From Candidatus Methanomethylophilaceae archaeon (lineage in GTDB: Archaea > Thermoplasmatota > Thermoplasmata > Methanomassiliicoccales > Methanomethylophilaceae): a stretch of DNA of 17,178 nt. The stretch is taken from positions 1 through 17,178 of the forward strand of contig SKHQ01000037.1 of NCBI GenBank assembly GCA_007116915.1, in the 5' to 3' direction. Shown here piece by piece: positions 9,101 to 15,007 of the stretch (the first letter of the stretch is position 1; every line of letters begins with the position of its first letter). Made by a program: the position numbers and the translations under genes. Under the pieces are notes generated by a model that saw only the letters and a program-made list of their open reading frames with translations, was not told the DNA's origin and ran no database searches.

Positions 9101-9430
9101 CCGGTAATCCCCTTGCTGCTCCATGACCTTGGATCTGAGAATTGAAGATCTGGTCTGGCAGGGATGGTCCTGCAGTAATATCGTAGTGATACGGTCAGCA
9201 TCCTCTATCAGCCCCAGCTCGAGACAGGCCTCCGTGGCGCTGAACTGTATCTCCATCGGCTGTGCGCTTATTTCATAATCTTGCATCGATGCCAATGTCT
9301 TTCGCAGGTAGTCGCGGGCGGATTCCGCATCCTCACTCTGCCGAAGCTCTCCAAGGGCCTGGGCTAGAGTGATTTTGGCCTCATCCCCTTTAGGAAGGAG
9401 AGCGGAGAGCCTGCGAAGGTTAATAGGCAT
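6095..9430 (-). CDS. Giant tetratricopeptide-repeat protein
   Basis: The 1111-residue product is made almost entirely of degenerate 34-residue TPR units. Segments such as SWLWYSKGMSEEALQNYRGA, AWYGIGSANFYMNRYESSLE and AWFLLGTQQSLRGHASQAK carry the W-LG-Y-A-A-P pattern; length alone would allow about 30 units. There is no signal peptide, membrane segment, enzyme motif or cysteine cluster, so it is probably a cytoplasmic superhelical scaffold or adaptor with unknown partners. The C-terminus is a short charged tail (KKKQEEAAAVKPETQ). The ATG at 9430 lies about 29 nt after a TATA element, supporting a leaderless start. The stop is TAG at 6095-6097 and overlaps the truD stop region, with no terminator hairpin between the convergent genes. 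Long TPR proteins are common in methanogens, but this gene cannot be assigned a function from sequence or neighbours. Confidence 0.88.
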   Translation of the reverse strand: MPINLRRLSALLPKGDEAKITLAQALGELRQSEDAESARDYLRKTLASMQDYEISAQPMEIQFSATEACLELGLIEDADRITTILLQDHPCQTRSSILRSKVMEQQGDYRESARILEDMLHNEPGNGLLYLELGKALIRSGDTIRARGVLKKAVENDSQLLEAYDILISIGDSLHWKAHKALALLDIGDVEGAKALVSLKLKDSSDPIILMALAEISRTQGDVALARELTDRVQDMDSREPSQMLSAAYRLARAGLLDESIIVYEKILDYDPKNSRAWYGIGSANFYMNRYESSLEAVKRSLEIETDLKAAKVMLVKDLGILGRPAEAVNEARQYLGECKDDDIRLEILEALVQYCPGRDTGEVINDMIELRGEDPSLIALMAENLVSQQRVSDSLKHLDESLRLYPKDSKLRYIRARIFWSIGESKKARKDLEIVLERDLRHLPSLRLLLEMHKADKSYPEAIQIADRILAQEPTNIDVTKDKAIILDLMGMHQDAMRTFRQALSWGTRNIKQANEVLAAMLNSGRYEDALSLADAVLERQDHDSMYWRLRGNALYALERFEDSVSCFAKGLEINPDDSWLWYSKGMSEEALQNYRGAVDCYDRAIVRELENVDFWMSKAYCLQKLDVKNEALKCYDQVLRVKAGHLHALVRKGLLLTELDRYDEALFFFSKANEITRNMPKILAYLKECHRRLGNHEELVEVTRRVLRLNPESLGDILDMGKSLQILERDKEALHYFDMALELRPGDRSIIDMKRTSVRRSGDPEALMKLLQEVLKSDPLDRGARMELAELHYDNGNFSDTLRVIDDMEELKDDPPSQSLRGHAFQALGRYEEAVRAYSQSLSIRPHHVNTINMQATALNQQGRNDEALERLDEAAFLDPLNYNTQWLKARILYNAGRKDEAKKPLKRLFELDPREKEIWSEAADMLEDLQDSYLAARALTRAISNGAEGLYLRLAENQLAIGETDEALDSLLIATKQQPRSQTAWFLLGTQQSLRGHASQAKVSLQKAIRLDPSLKDAHIELAEILASQNKKTKAINSFDKAISIDDKDPSPHRRKAALQIELGNLEGAMMSLQTVQILAPGDVEAREMVEIIKKKQEEAAAVKPETQ

Positions 9431-9453
9431 GACATTAGCATTGATGGGATTCC

Positions 9454-9466
9454 ATAAATTAATATT
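9454..9466 (-). promoter_or_regulatory. TATA box for the TPR gene
   Basis: The minus strand reads AATATTAATTTAT, an extended AT tract centred about 29 nt before the ATG at 9430. It predicts a leaderless or nearly leaderless transcript. Confidence 0.55.
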
Positions 9467-9499
9467 GGCCTTGGCCGGTAGAATGCGGGAACGCCATGG

Positions 9500-9506
9500 T
9501 TAAATA
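9500..9506 (+). promoter_or_regulatory. TATA box for tRNA-Gly
   Basis: TTAAATA is centred 29 nt before the first base of the mature tRNA at 9532. The spacing allows transcription to begin at or a few bases before the mature 5' end, leaving RNase P little leader to remove. Confidence 0.55.
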
Positions 9507-9531
9507 GAAGATTCTTTTTACAGAAGTCCAG

Positions 9532-9631
9532 GCAGGTGTTATCTAGTCTGGTTAGGATTTTGGCCTTCCATACCCCCTCGAGGGGATGAGGTCAGCCAAC
9601 AGCCCGGGTTCGAATCCCGGCACCTGCACCA
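9532..9631 (+). tRNA. tRNA-Gly (anticodon UCC) with a 23-nt intron and encoded CCA
   Basis: The acceptor stem GCAGGTG (9532-9538) pairs with CACCTGC (9621-9627), followed by discriminator A and encoded CCA (9629-9631). The D stem is ATCT/GGAT around an AGTCTGGTTA loop. The anticodon stem TTGGC (9560-9564) pairs with GCCAA (9595-9599), the variable loop is four bases, and the T arm is CCGGG-TTCGAAT-CCCGG. After intron removal the anticodon loop reads C-U-UCC-A-A, giving UCC (codon GGA, glycine). Odd points are U at position 9 and an A10-U25 pair, where purine 9 and G10 are usual. G15, the archaeosine site, is present; the neighbouring gene downstream on the opposite strand is the archaeosine synthase. 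Both flanking protein genes are on the minus strand, so this is a separate unit with its own TATA box. Confidence 0.93.
9571..9593 (+). other. tRNA intron with bulge-helix-bulge splice sites
   Basis: The 23-nt intron lies at the canonical position between bases 37 and 38. CUUC (9565-9568) pairs with GAGG (9588-9591) as the four-base central helix, with one G-U. It is flanked by three-base bulges CA|T (9569-9571) and TC|A (9592-9594), each cut after the second base. Inside, CCCC (9574-9577) pairs with GGGG (9582-9585) around a TCGA loop. This is the standard substrate of the archaeal tRNA splicing endonuclease. Confidence 0.9.
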
Positions 9632-9652
9632 AAATTCATCAAAATAAGAAGA

Positions 9653-9684
9653 GCAGGTTGGGGAGGGATGTGCCCCTTGCCTGC
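9653..9684 (+). other. Possible hairpin downstream of tRNA-Gly
   Basis: GCAGG (9653-9657) pairs with CCTGC (9680-9684) and GGGG (9660-9663) with CCCC (9673-9676), separated by a small internal loop, with a nine-base apical loop. No U-run follows directly, so it is not an obvious terminator. It may protect or shape the 3' trailer, or be chance. Confidence 0.25.
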
Positions 9685-9710
9685 CGGTTTGGGATGCTTT
9701 CTTTGGGGAT

Positions 9711-9735
9711 GCGACGTTCTCGCGTCGTTATTTAA
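9711..9735 (+). terminator. Possible terminator after tRNA-Gly
   Basis: CGACG (9712-9716) pairs with CGTCG (9723-9727) around TTCTCG and is followed by the T-rich TTATTTAAT. Orientation fits termination of the tRNA transcript before it runs into the antisense of arcS. The stem is short and archaeal terminators mostly need only U-rich DNA, so this is tentative. The remaining bases between here and 9786 show nothing I can support. Confidence 0.3.
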
Positions 9736-9786
9736 TCATCGCTGATGCGGTATTTGAACGGATTCGGGAGAGGTGACCGAAACTGA

Positions 9787-11460
9787 TCATTTAGATTTGT
9801 GGCGGACTTTGACCGCGATTCCGCGGTCCATTGCCTTCATCTCAATACCGCTCATCTGAGCTACACCAACGGCTGCCAGCTGACCTTCCCTCACCACCGC
9901 CACCTCGTCACCGACCCTTATCCGGGGGTCGGCTTCCTTGACGCCGATGGCGAAGATGTTGCCCTTGATCTGGAAATTCTCGATTGAAACAACATTCAGA
10001 TTGATATCGATAAGCCGTGCGGCACCATCGAGAGTTAGGGATGTCATACCTCGGTCGGGAGTGTGCATGCCCAGTTGCGTCTTTTCATCCATGATCTTCC
10101 AATATGGGTATTTACCGACAACTGTGGCCCCTTCGAGGACCGCCTCTCCTTCCGGACCGAACTGGTATCGCAACATGGAGCGCATGGTATTCGCTCTATC
10201 GGTCATAGCGGGAACCTTACCATAATCCTTTGATAATCTGCGCAGTGTTTCGTCCAAAAGGCGCAATGCAGGATCTGATCCTGGATCACCCATTGATGTG
10301 TCGATGACCTCCACATCTCCGGTGAGTAAGCCTCCGTCGCCAATGTGTGAGACGACGTGGTCATACCCATTCGCGATCACATACTCCTTGAGCATGCCCG
10401 ATATCATATCCACTTCCTCCCCTGTCCACTCTCCGCTGACAGGTATGTCGTAATGGGCGCAAGGGTAGAAAGTCTCCAGCTCCCGGGGCACAAGACCTAG
10501 TGGTGATGTGAGAATTAACTCGTGCACGAGACCGAAATGGTCCCCGCTGCGTATCGCCTCGATGAAACGGCGATGACTGCGTGAAGTGAAATACGGCTTC
10601 CTTGCCGAGCAGGGGAGGAGTACCAGTATGCGTTTGTGCACCGGTGCTTTGTATCTATCCAAAACCCTCCTCCTGTGACGGACTACATCCGGACGCTGCA
10701 ATGACTGAGGAGTGTTGCATGCGAATTTTCCCCCGATGACCGGTGTACGAGACTCGGTCGCATCCCAACACTGTTTGTCAAAAATCCGAAGAGCCACTAC
10801 ATTTGTAGGTGACGATACGGCGCGTTGGTCCACTAGCTCCCGCAACCGGTCCCTTGTGATGAAGGTCCTAATCAGTTCCAACTCCTCGGACATGAAAACG
10901 AGATTGGCCTTGACCAGCTCCTCGACCGGGGCTTGACTTGATATCCGCCCTTCAGGACGCAACAGTACACCCCTAGCCGCCATAGTCCAAGCCAGGGAGT
11001 CGTCAAAGACGTCAACACCCATATACACCAACATGGCCATGTTCGATGGGTCGGCTATGCCGGTTGCCATCAGCAAAGGCCGGTCTCCGCAAAGATTTCG
11101 GATACGGGATATCGAACGCGCCAACTCCGCCGGGTCTCGACGGAGTTCGAAACCGTTGTCCACTATCACCAACTCCGTCCTTTCCGGAACGGTCACATCC
11201 TCTGGTAATGGCAGACGTAATGAAATTATGCCATCACCGTTATCCACCACGGTTCCTTTTCTGCGTGCGGCCAACGGAGGTAAAACCTTGGAACCTTGCG
11301 TGACGGTCTTACCGCCCAGTTTGAATATCCTCTTGTGTCCATCAACGGCCATGGACATGTTCCCGTCTCCGTTGGTCACAAGAAAAGGGGCGCTCACAGC
11401 AACACCGGCTATCTCGGCATTGCAGATACGGGCCAGATGCGATCTGTGGATGACCTCCAT
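9787..11460 (-). CDS. arcS: Archaeosine synthase alpha subunit ArcS (TgtA2 family)
   Basis: ArcS modifies preQ0 at tRNA position 15 towards archaeosine, acting after ArcTGT; in many archaea it adds lysine and a radical-SAM partner, RaSEA, completes the reaction. The 557-residue protein has a degenerate TGT-like N-terminal half (about 1-240) and the ArcS signature PCSARKPYFTSRSHRRF from residue 283, which distinguishes it from true TGT enzymes. A linker domain contains GDGGLLTGDVEVID, and a C-terminal PUA RNA-binding domain spans about 480-555 (GDEVAVVREGQLAAVGVAQMS). Length and domain order are normal for TgtA2. The ATG lies about 28 nt after a strong TATA box, so the start is well supported. 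No arcTGT or RaSEA gene is in the window. The gene is divergent from the ABC exporter across a 95-base region. Confidence 0.93.
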   Translation of the reverse strand: MEVIHRSHLARICNAEIAGVAVSAPFLVTNGDGNMSMAVDGHKRIFKLGGKTVTQGSKVLPPLAARRKGTVVDNGDGIISLRLPLPEDVTVPERTELVIVDNGFELRRDPAELARSISRIRNLCGDRPLLMATGIADPSNMAMLVYMGVDVFDDSLAWTMAARGVLLRPEGRISSQAPVEELVKANLVFMSEELELIRTFITRDRLRELVDQRAVSSPTNVVALRIFDKQCWDATESRTPVIGGKFACNTPQSLQRPDVVRHRRRVLDRYKAPVHKRILVLLPCSARKPYFTSRSHRRFIEAIRSGDHFGLVHELILTSPLGLVPRELETFYPCAHYDIPVSGEWTGEEVDMISGMLKEYVIANGYDHVVSHIGDGGLLTGDVEVIDTSMGDPGSDPALRLLDETLRRLSKDYGKVPAMTDRANTMRSMLRYQFGPEGEAVLEGATVVGKYPYWKIMDEKTQLGMHTPDRGMTSLTLDGAARLIDINLNVVSIENFQIKGNIFAIGVKEADPRIRVGDEVAVVREGQLAAVGVAQMSGIEMKAMDRGIAVKVRHKSK

Positions 11461-11483
11461 GCTATCAATGCTACCATGTCGGC

Positions 11484-11492
11484 AATATATAT
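11484..11492 (-). promoter_or_regulatory. TATA box for arcS
   Basis: The minus strand reads ATATATATT, centred 28 nt before the arcS ATG at 11460. It is among the strongest TATA elements in the window and predicts a leaderless message. Confidence 0.65.
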
Positions 11493-11520
11493 CAAACTAT
11501 CAGCACGGCAATAAGTCATA

Positions 11521-11535
11521 AAAAAATATATTAAT
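11521..11535 (+). promoter_or_regulatory. TATA box for the ABC exporter operon
   Basis: AAAAAATATATTAAT is centred about 27 nt before the ATG at 11556, giving a leaderless ATPase message. With the arcS element it makes a 95-base divergent promoter region; I see no clear operator palindrome in it. Confidence 0.65.
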
Positions 11536-11555
11536 GGATAGAATATGCAAAGTTC

Positions 11556-12482
11556 ATGGTGGAGGCACATATAGAGGTCAAAGGACTTCGAAAGGAGTAC
11601 GGGAATCTCATCGCAGTTGACGGTATTGACTTTGAGGTACGAAAAGGCCAGGTCTTCTCATTGTTGGGACCGAACGGTGCCGGTAAGACCACCACCGTTG
11701 AAATTCTAGAGTGTCTACGTACCGCCACTGCGGGGGATGTCACGATACTCGGCCTCGATCTGAGTCAAAGCTCCAAGATCAAAAGGCGCATCGGGGTTCT
11801 TCCACAGGGTTTCAATGCCTTCGACCTTCTGACCGTGAAGGAGAATGTCGAATATTTCGCCGGAATGTTCGAGGAGGCGGTCGACACAGACGAGCTTCTA
11901 TCATGGGTGAAACTGGAAAACCGCAAGAAGGATCTGTTCAAGAACCTCTCCGGCGGCATGAAGCAGAGGGTCGGCATCGCCATGTCCTTGGTGAACGATC
12001 CGGAGATAGTTTTCCTTGATGAGCCTACCACCGGCCTTGACCCCGGGGCAAGACGTGACGTTTGGCGGATGGTGCGCAACCTCAGGGAAAGAGGCAAGAC
12101 CATAGTGCTGACCACCCACTACATGGAGGAGGCTGAGACCCTCTCCGATTACATATGCATCATGAACAAGGGGAAGATAATCGTCCGCGGCACTCCGCGG
12201 GAGATCATCAAAGACCATGGAGGCAGCCCGGTGGCCATCGTCCGCGGTGCAGGTGACAGGGGCTTGCAGGCCCTTTCCCCGAACTTCCCTGATTGTGAGT
12301 TGGCCGGTGTGGACTTGAAGATACCGATACCCAACGGCAGACGGGTGTCCGAGATATTGAACACACTAGACAACGCTGACGTTCATTATGACGAGATAGT
12401 CATCAAAAAGAGCACTCTGGAGGATGTGTTCTTGAAACTCACCGGCCAGGAGTTCAAAGGAGGTGAGGAGGATGAAGAGTAG
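11556..12482 (+). CDS. ABC-2 exporter ATP-binding protein (DrrA/CcmA-like)
   Basis: The 308-residue protein is the ATPase half of an ABC-2 type exporter. Visible elements are Walker A GPNGAGKTT (38-46), Q-loop Q84 in VLPQGFNAFD, signature LSGGMKQR (131-138), Walker B IVFLDEPTTGLDP (151-163) and the H-loop histidine at 188 in TTHYMEEAE. A C-terminal extension of about 80 residues after 225 (APT-like, ending in an acidic GGEEDEE tail) is typical of drug and lipid exporter ATPases of the DrrA class. Two such subunits would pair with two copies of the permease encoded next. The substrate cannot be read from sequence. The stop is TAG at 12480-12482, and the permease start lies inside the last codons, indicating translational coupling. 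Confidence 0.93.
   Translation: MVEAHIEVKGLRKEYGNLIAVDGIDFEVRKGQVFSLLGPNGAGKTTTVEILECLRTATAGDVTILGLDLSQSSKIKRRIGVLPQGFNAFDLLTVKENVEYFAGMFEEAVDTDELLSWVKLENRKKDLFKNLSGGMKQRVGIAMSLVNDPEIVFLDEPTTGLDPGARRDVWRMVRNLRERGKTIVLTTHYMEEAETLSDYICIMNKGKIIVRGTPREIIKDHGGSPVAIVRGAGDRGLQALSPNFPDCELAGVDLKIPIPNGRRVSEILNTLDNADVHYDEIVIKKSTLEDVFLKLTGQEFKGGEEDEE
12459..12466 (+). promoter_or_regulatory. Shine-Dalgarno sequence setting the permease start
   Basis: GGAGGTGA, nearly a perfect anti-SD complement, lies within the end of the ATPase gene and five bases before the ATG at 12472. It makes that ATG a better start than the in-frame GTG at 12463, which overlaps the SD itself. Confidence 0.7.
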
Positions 12483-13575
12483 GGTTCTCGTAGATTTCAA
12501 AGCCACCGTACTAGAGTTCTCCAGGTCCCCGAGTGCGATATTCTGGACCCTTGCATTCCCGGTTATACTGATGCTCCTCTTCGGAGCGATATACTCCGGA
12601 GGCGGGAGTGGCAATTTCAACCTTTACGTACAGGATATGGATGACTCGGAATGGTCACGGAGTTTCTTGGAGAACCTCACCGCCACAGGTTTCGTGAACG
12701 TTAATATGATTAATACCTCCTTGGACGCCCAGCAGGTTATCACGGACAACAGCCTCACCAACTTCCTAATCATACCGGCGGGCTTCGGTGCCAATCTCAG
12801 CGCAAATGAAAGCGCGGTGTTGGAGTTCAGGAAAGACGACAGTTCACAGTCCGCCTTGGCACTTTACAGCATAATCGAGGCGGTGGCACAACAAATGGAC
12901 CCGGGATTGCAGAACGTCTCCGCTCTGATTTCCATAGACGAGAAATCCCTGGTCTTTGACGATCGATTCAAGTTCCTGGACTTCTTCCTGCCCGGTGTTC
13001 TGGCATTGACTATAATGAACAGCACCGTCAACTACATGGTGTTCACCATCGTCGAGTACCGAAACCGCGGCATATTCCGCAAGATGATGACCACTCCTTT
13101 AAAAAGGCCGGAGTGGCTAGCCAGCAGAATATTGTGGCAGATGGTTCTGGGATTCATATCTCTGCTTTTGATCCTCGGAATAGGCGTGTATCTCTTCGAT
13201 GTCAACGTCACGGATGACCTCAACGGTGTCCTGATGACGATCGCTCTGATACTGGCAGGCACGGCCTTGTTCACGGCCATGGGGATGGCGGTGGCAGGAC
13301 TCATAAAGGATGAGCAGGGCGCGGGAGCTCTAGCAGGCGCGATCACATTCCCGATGATGTTCCTTGCAGGCATATTCTTCCCTCTGGAGATGATGCCTGA
13401 ATATCTGCAGACCATAGCCAAGGTCATACCGTTAACGTACCTTGCGGACGGACTGAGGGACTCCATGATCTACGGAAACATGACTGGAGCATGGTTCAAT
13501 CTGATGGTCGTCAGTGGCCTGGCAGTGGTGTTCGCCGCCTTGGGTACCGTTCTGACTCGTTGGAAACAGGAGTAG
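12472..13575 (+). CDS. ABC-2 type exporter permease
   Basis: The 367-residue protein has the ABC-2 permease layout: one membrane segment near the N-terminus (about 20-42, IFWTLAFPVILMLLFGAIY), a polar region of about 120 residues expected outside the membrane (with several N-x-S/T sites), then five hydrophobic segments in the second half. These include FLPGVLALTIMN, MVLGFISLLLILGIGVY, an ALFTAMGMAVAGLI helix, FPMMFLAGIFFPLEMM and the last at VVSGLAVVFAALGT. The short motif with E and P before the fifth segment is characteristic. It partners with the overlapping ATPase; substrate unknown. ATG 12472 is chosen over GTG 12463 because of a strong SD. The stop is TAG at 13573-13575; reading through it would add 15 codons to a TGA overlapping the pyrB ATG. 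Confidence 0.9.
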   Translation: MKSRVLVDFKATVLEFSRSPSAIFWTLAFPVILMLLFGAIYSGGGSGNFNLYVQDMDDSEWSRSFLENLTATGFVNVNMINTSLDAQQVITDNSLTNFLIIPAGFGANLSANESAVLEFRKDDSSQSALALYSIIEAVAQQMDPGLQNVSALISIDEKSLVFDDRFKFLDFFLPGVLALTIMNSTVNYMVFTIVEYRNRGIFRKMMTTPLKRPEWLASRILWQMVLGFISLLLILGIGVYLFDVNVTDDLNGVLMTIALILAGTALFTAMGMAVAGLIKDEQGAGALAGAITFPMMFLAGIFFPLEMMPEYLQTIAKVIPLTYLADGLRDSMIYGNMTGAWFNLMVVSGLAVVFAALGTVLTRWKQE

Positions 13576-13582
13576 CGAAGAT

Positions 13583-13591
13583 GTAAAATAT
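13583..13591 (+). promoter_or_regulatory. TATA-like element for pyrBI
   Basis: GTAAAATAT lies between the permease stop and pyrB, centred about 32 nt before the ATG at 13620. It suggests that pyrBI has its own promoter with a leader of a few bases, though read-through from the exporter operon is possible. Confidence 0.4.
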
Positions 13592-13619
13592 CCCTGGCAG
13601 GCATTCATGTCCGAGGATT

Positions 13620-14549
13620 ATGAATTTTGAGAACATGGACGTCGTCTCCATCCGTGACTTCACCAGGGACCAGATCGAGGAAATCCTGGACAAATCACGG
13701 GCGATGCTCCCTTACGCTAAGGGAGAGAAGGTGAGCAGAGCATTGGAGGGAAAGATACTCGGGAACCTGTTCTTCGAGCCCTCTACCCGGACCAGGCTTT
13801 CCTTTGAGAGTGCCGCGAACCGTCTGGGAGCGAGGGTGATCGATGTATCGCAGACATCCACGACCTCCATAGTGAAGGGAGAGACCTTGGCAGACACCAT
13901 ACGGATGGTTGAGGCCTATTCCGATGTCATCGTCTTACGTCACCCTCATGAGGGAGCGGCCCGATTGGCAGCCCATTTCTCCAAAAAACCGGTCATCAAT
14001 GCCGGTGATGGGGCGGGATCACATCCCACCCAGACCTTATTGGACCTTTTCACTATCCAAGAGGAGATGGGCGGCATAGAGGGAAACAACGTAACCATTC
14101 TCGGCGACCTCAAATACGGTAGGACCGCCCACTCACTGGCAGAGGCCCTGACCGTATTCGGAGCCAAATTGACCTTCGTGGCGCCGGAGACGTTGCAGAT
14201 GCCCAAGGACACCGTGGACCAAGTCAAGAAACTGGGCGGCGATCCGACCATCACCTCGGATATCGAGGGTGTGATAGCCGACACCGACGTCCTCTACATC
14301 ACCCGGATACAGAAGGAGAGATTCCCCGACCCTGCAGAATACCAGAAGGTCGCTGGAACATACCGTGTCGACCGCGAGATGCTGCGGGAGGCGAAGAAGG
14401 ATATGATCGTTATGCATCCATTGCCTAGAATCGACGAGATAGCACCCGAGGTCGACTCCACCGCACACGCCAAGTACTTCCAACAAGCGTTCAACGGCAT
14501 ACCGGTGAGGATGGCTCTTCTAACATCTGTGTTGGGGGTGGAGTTCTGA
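13620..14549 (+). CDS. pyrB: Aspartate carbamoyltransferase catalytic chain
   Basis: PyrB catalyses the committed step of pyrimidine synthesis, carbamoyl phosphate plus aspartate to carbamoyl aspartate. The 309-residue protein shows the carbamoyl phosphate site FFEPSTRTRLSFESA (S55-T-R-T-R), the loop lysine K86 in KGETLADT, LRHPHEGAARL, HPTQTLLDL, the aspartate-site segment TRIQKERF and HPLPRIDEI (266-274). The complete active-site set argues for a functional enzyme. The first ATG is used; a second in-frame ATG at 13635 would remove five residues and cannot be excluded, as the SD support for either is weak. The stop overlaps the pyrI ATG by one base, so catalytic and regulatory chains are translationally coupled, fitting the E. 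coli type 6+6 holoenzyme. Confidence 0.95.
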   Translation: MNFENMDVVSIRDFTRDQIEEILDKSRAMLPYAKGEKVSRALEGKILGNLFFEPSTRTRLSFESAANRLGARVIDVSQTSTTSIVKGETLADTIRMVEAYSDVIVLRHPHEGAARLAAHFSKKPVINAGDGAGSHPTQTLLDLFTIQEEMGGIEGNNVTILGDLKYGRTAHSLAEALTVFGAKLTFVAPETLQMPKDTVDQVKKLGGDPTITSDIEGVIADTDVLYITRIQKERFPDPAEYQKVAGTYRVDREMLREAKKDMIVMHPLPRIDEIAPEVDSTAHAKYFQQAFNGIPVRMALLTSVLGVEF

Positions 14550-15007
14550 TGCGTGAATTCAAGGTAACGCCGATACGTAACGGCACGGTCATAGACCACA
14601 TCAACTCAGGTCAGGCGTTGAACGTCCTTAGGATACTGGGAATAAACGAACATAACGTCGATTCCACCGTGTCCCTGCTGATGCATGTCCCCTCCAAGAA
14701 GACGGGATGGAAGGATGTGGTCAAGGTCGAGGATCGTGAATTGGACAAGCAGACTGTGGACAAGATAGCCCTGATATCTCCCAAGGCCACCATTGACATC
14801 ATCCGCGATTTCAATGTCGCCGAGAAATATCAGGTCAGACTATCGCCAAGGATCAGAAATCTGGTCCACTGCGGTAATCCCAACTGCATAACCAACAAAT
14901 GCGAGCCCGTGGCTCCGGAGTTCGATGTGGAGAATCACGACCCTCCGATGCTCAGATGCATCTATTGCGACCGGACCTTAGAGGATATCAGCGGGAACCT
15001 CATCTGA
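14549..15007 (+). CDS. pyrI: Aspartate carbamoyltransferase regulatory chain
   Basis: PyrI binds nucleotide effectors and links PyrB trimers. The 152-residue product begins with a typical regulatory-chain sequence including IRNGTVIDHINSGQALNVL, the region that forms the allosteric nucleotide site. It ends in a zinc domain with C108 and C113 in HCGNPNC and C137 and C140 in CIYC; a further Cys at 118 is close by. All four zinc ligands are present, so pairing with PyrB is expected. The ATG overlaps the pyrB TGA, and GGGGGTGGAG at 14534-14543 supplies a strong ribosome binding site. Its last eight bases overlap the end of the convergent Roadblock gene. Confidence 0.95.
   Translation: MREFKVTPIRNGTVIDHINSGQALNVLRILGINEHNVDSTVSLLMHVPSKKTGWKDVVKVEDRELDKQTVDKIALISPKATIDIIRDFNVAEKYQVRLSPRIRNLVHCGNPNCITNKCEPVAPEFDVENHDPPMLRCIYCDRTLEDISGNLI

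Noticed and set aside
9740..9786. Possible C/D box sRNA between tRNA-Gly and arcS
   Set aside because: CTGATGC and CTGA resemble C and D boxes only loosely, and no convincing internal D'/C' pair is present.
13032..13466. 144-codon minus-strand ORF within the permease
   Set aside because: It is antisense to the membrane-segment region of the permease and has no recognisable domain; low-stop antisense frames are common opposite such codons.
13607..13630. Seven-codon ORF overlapping the pyrB start, possible leader peptide
   Set aside because: The predicted transcription start (about 13612-13616) lies inside it, it has no pyrimidine-sensing U-run or attenuator, and such short ORFs arise by chance.
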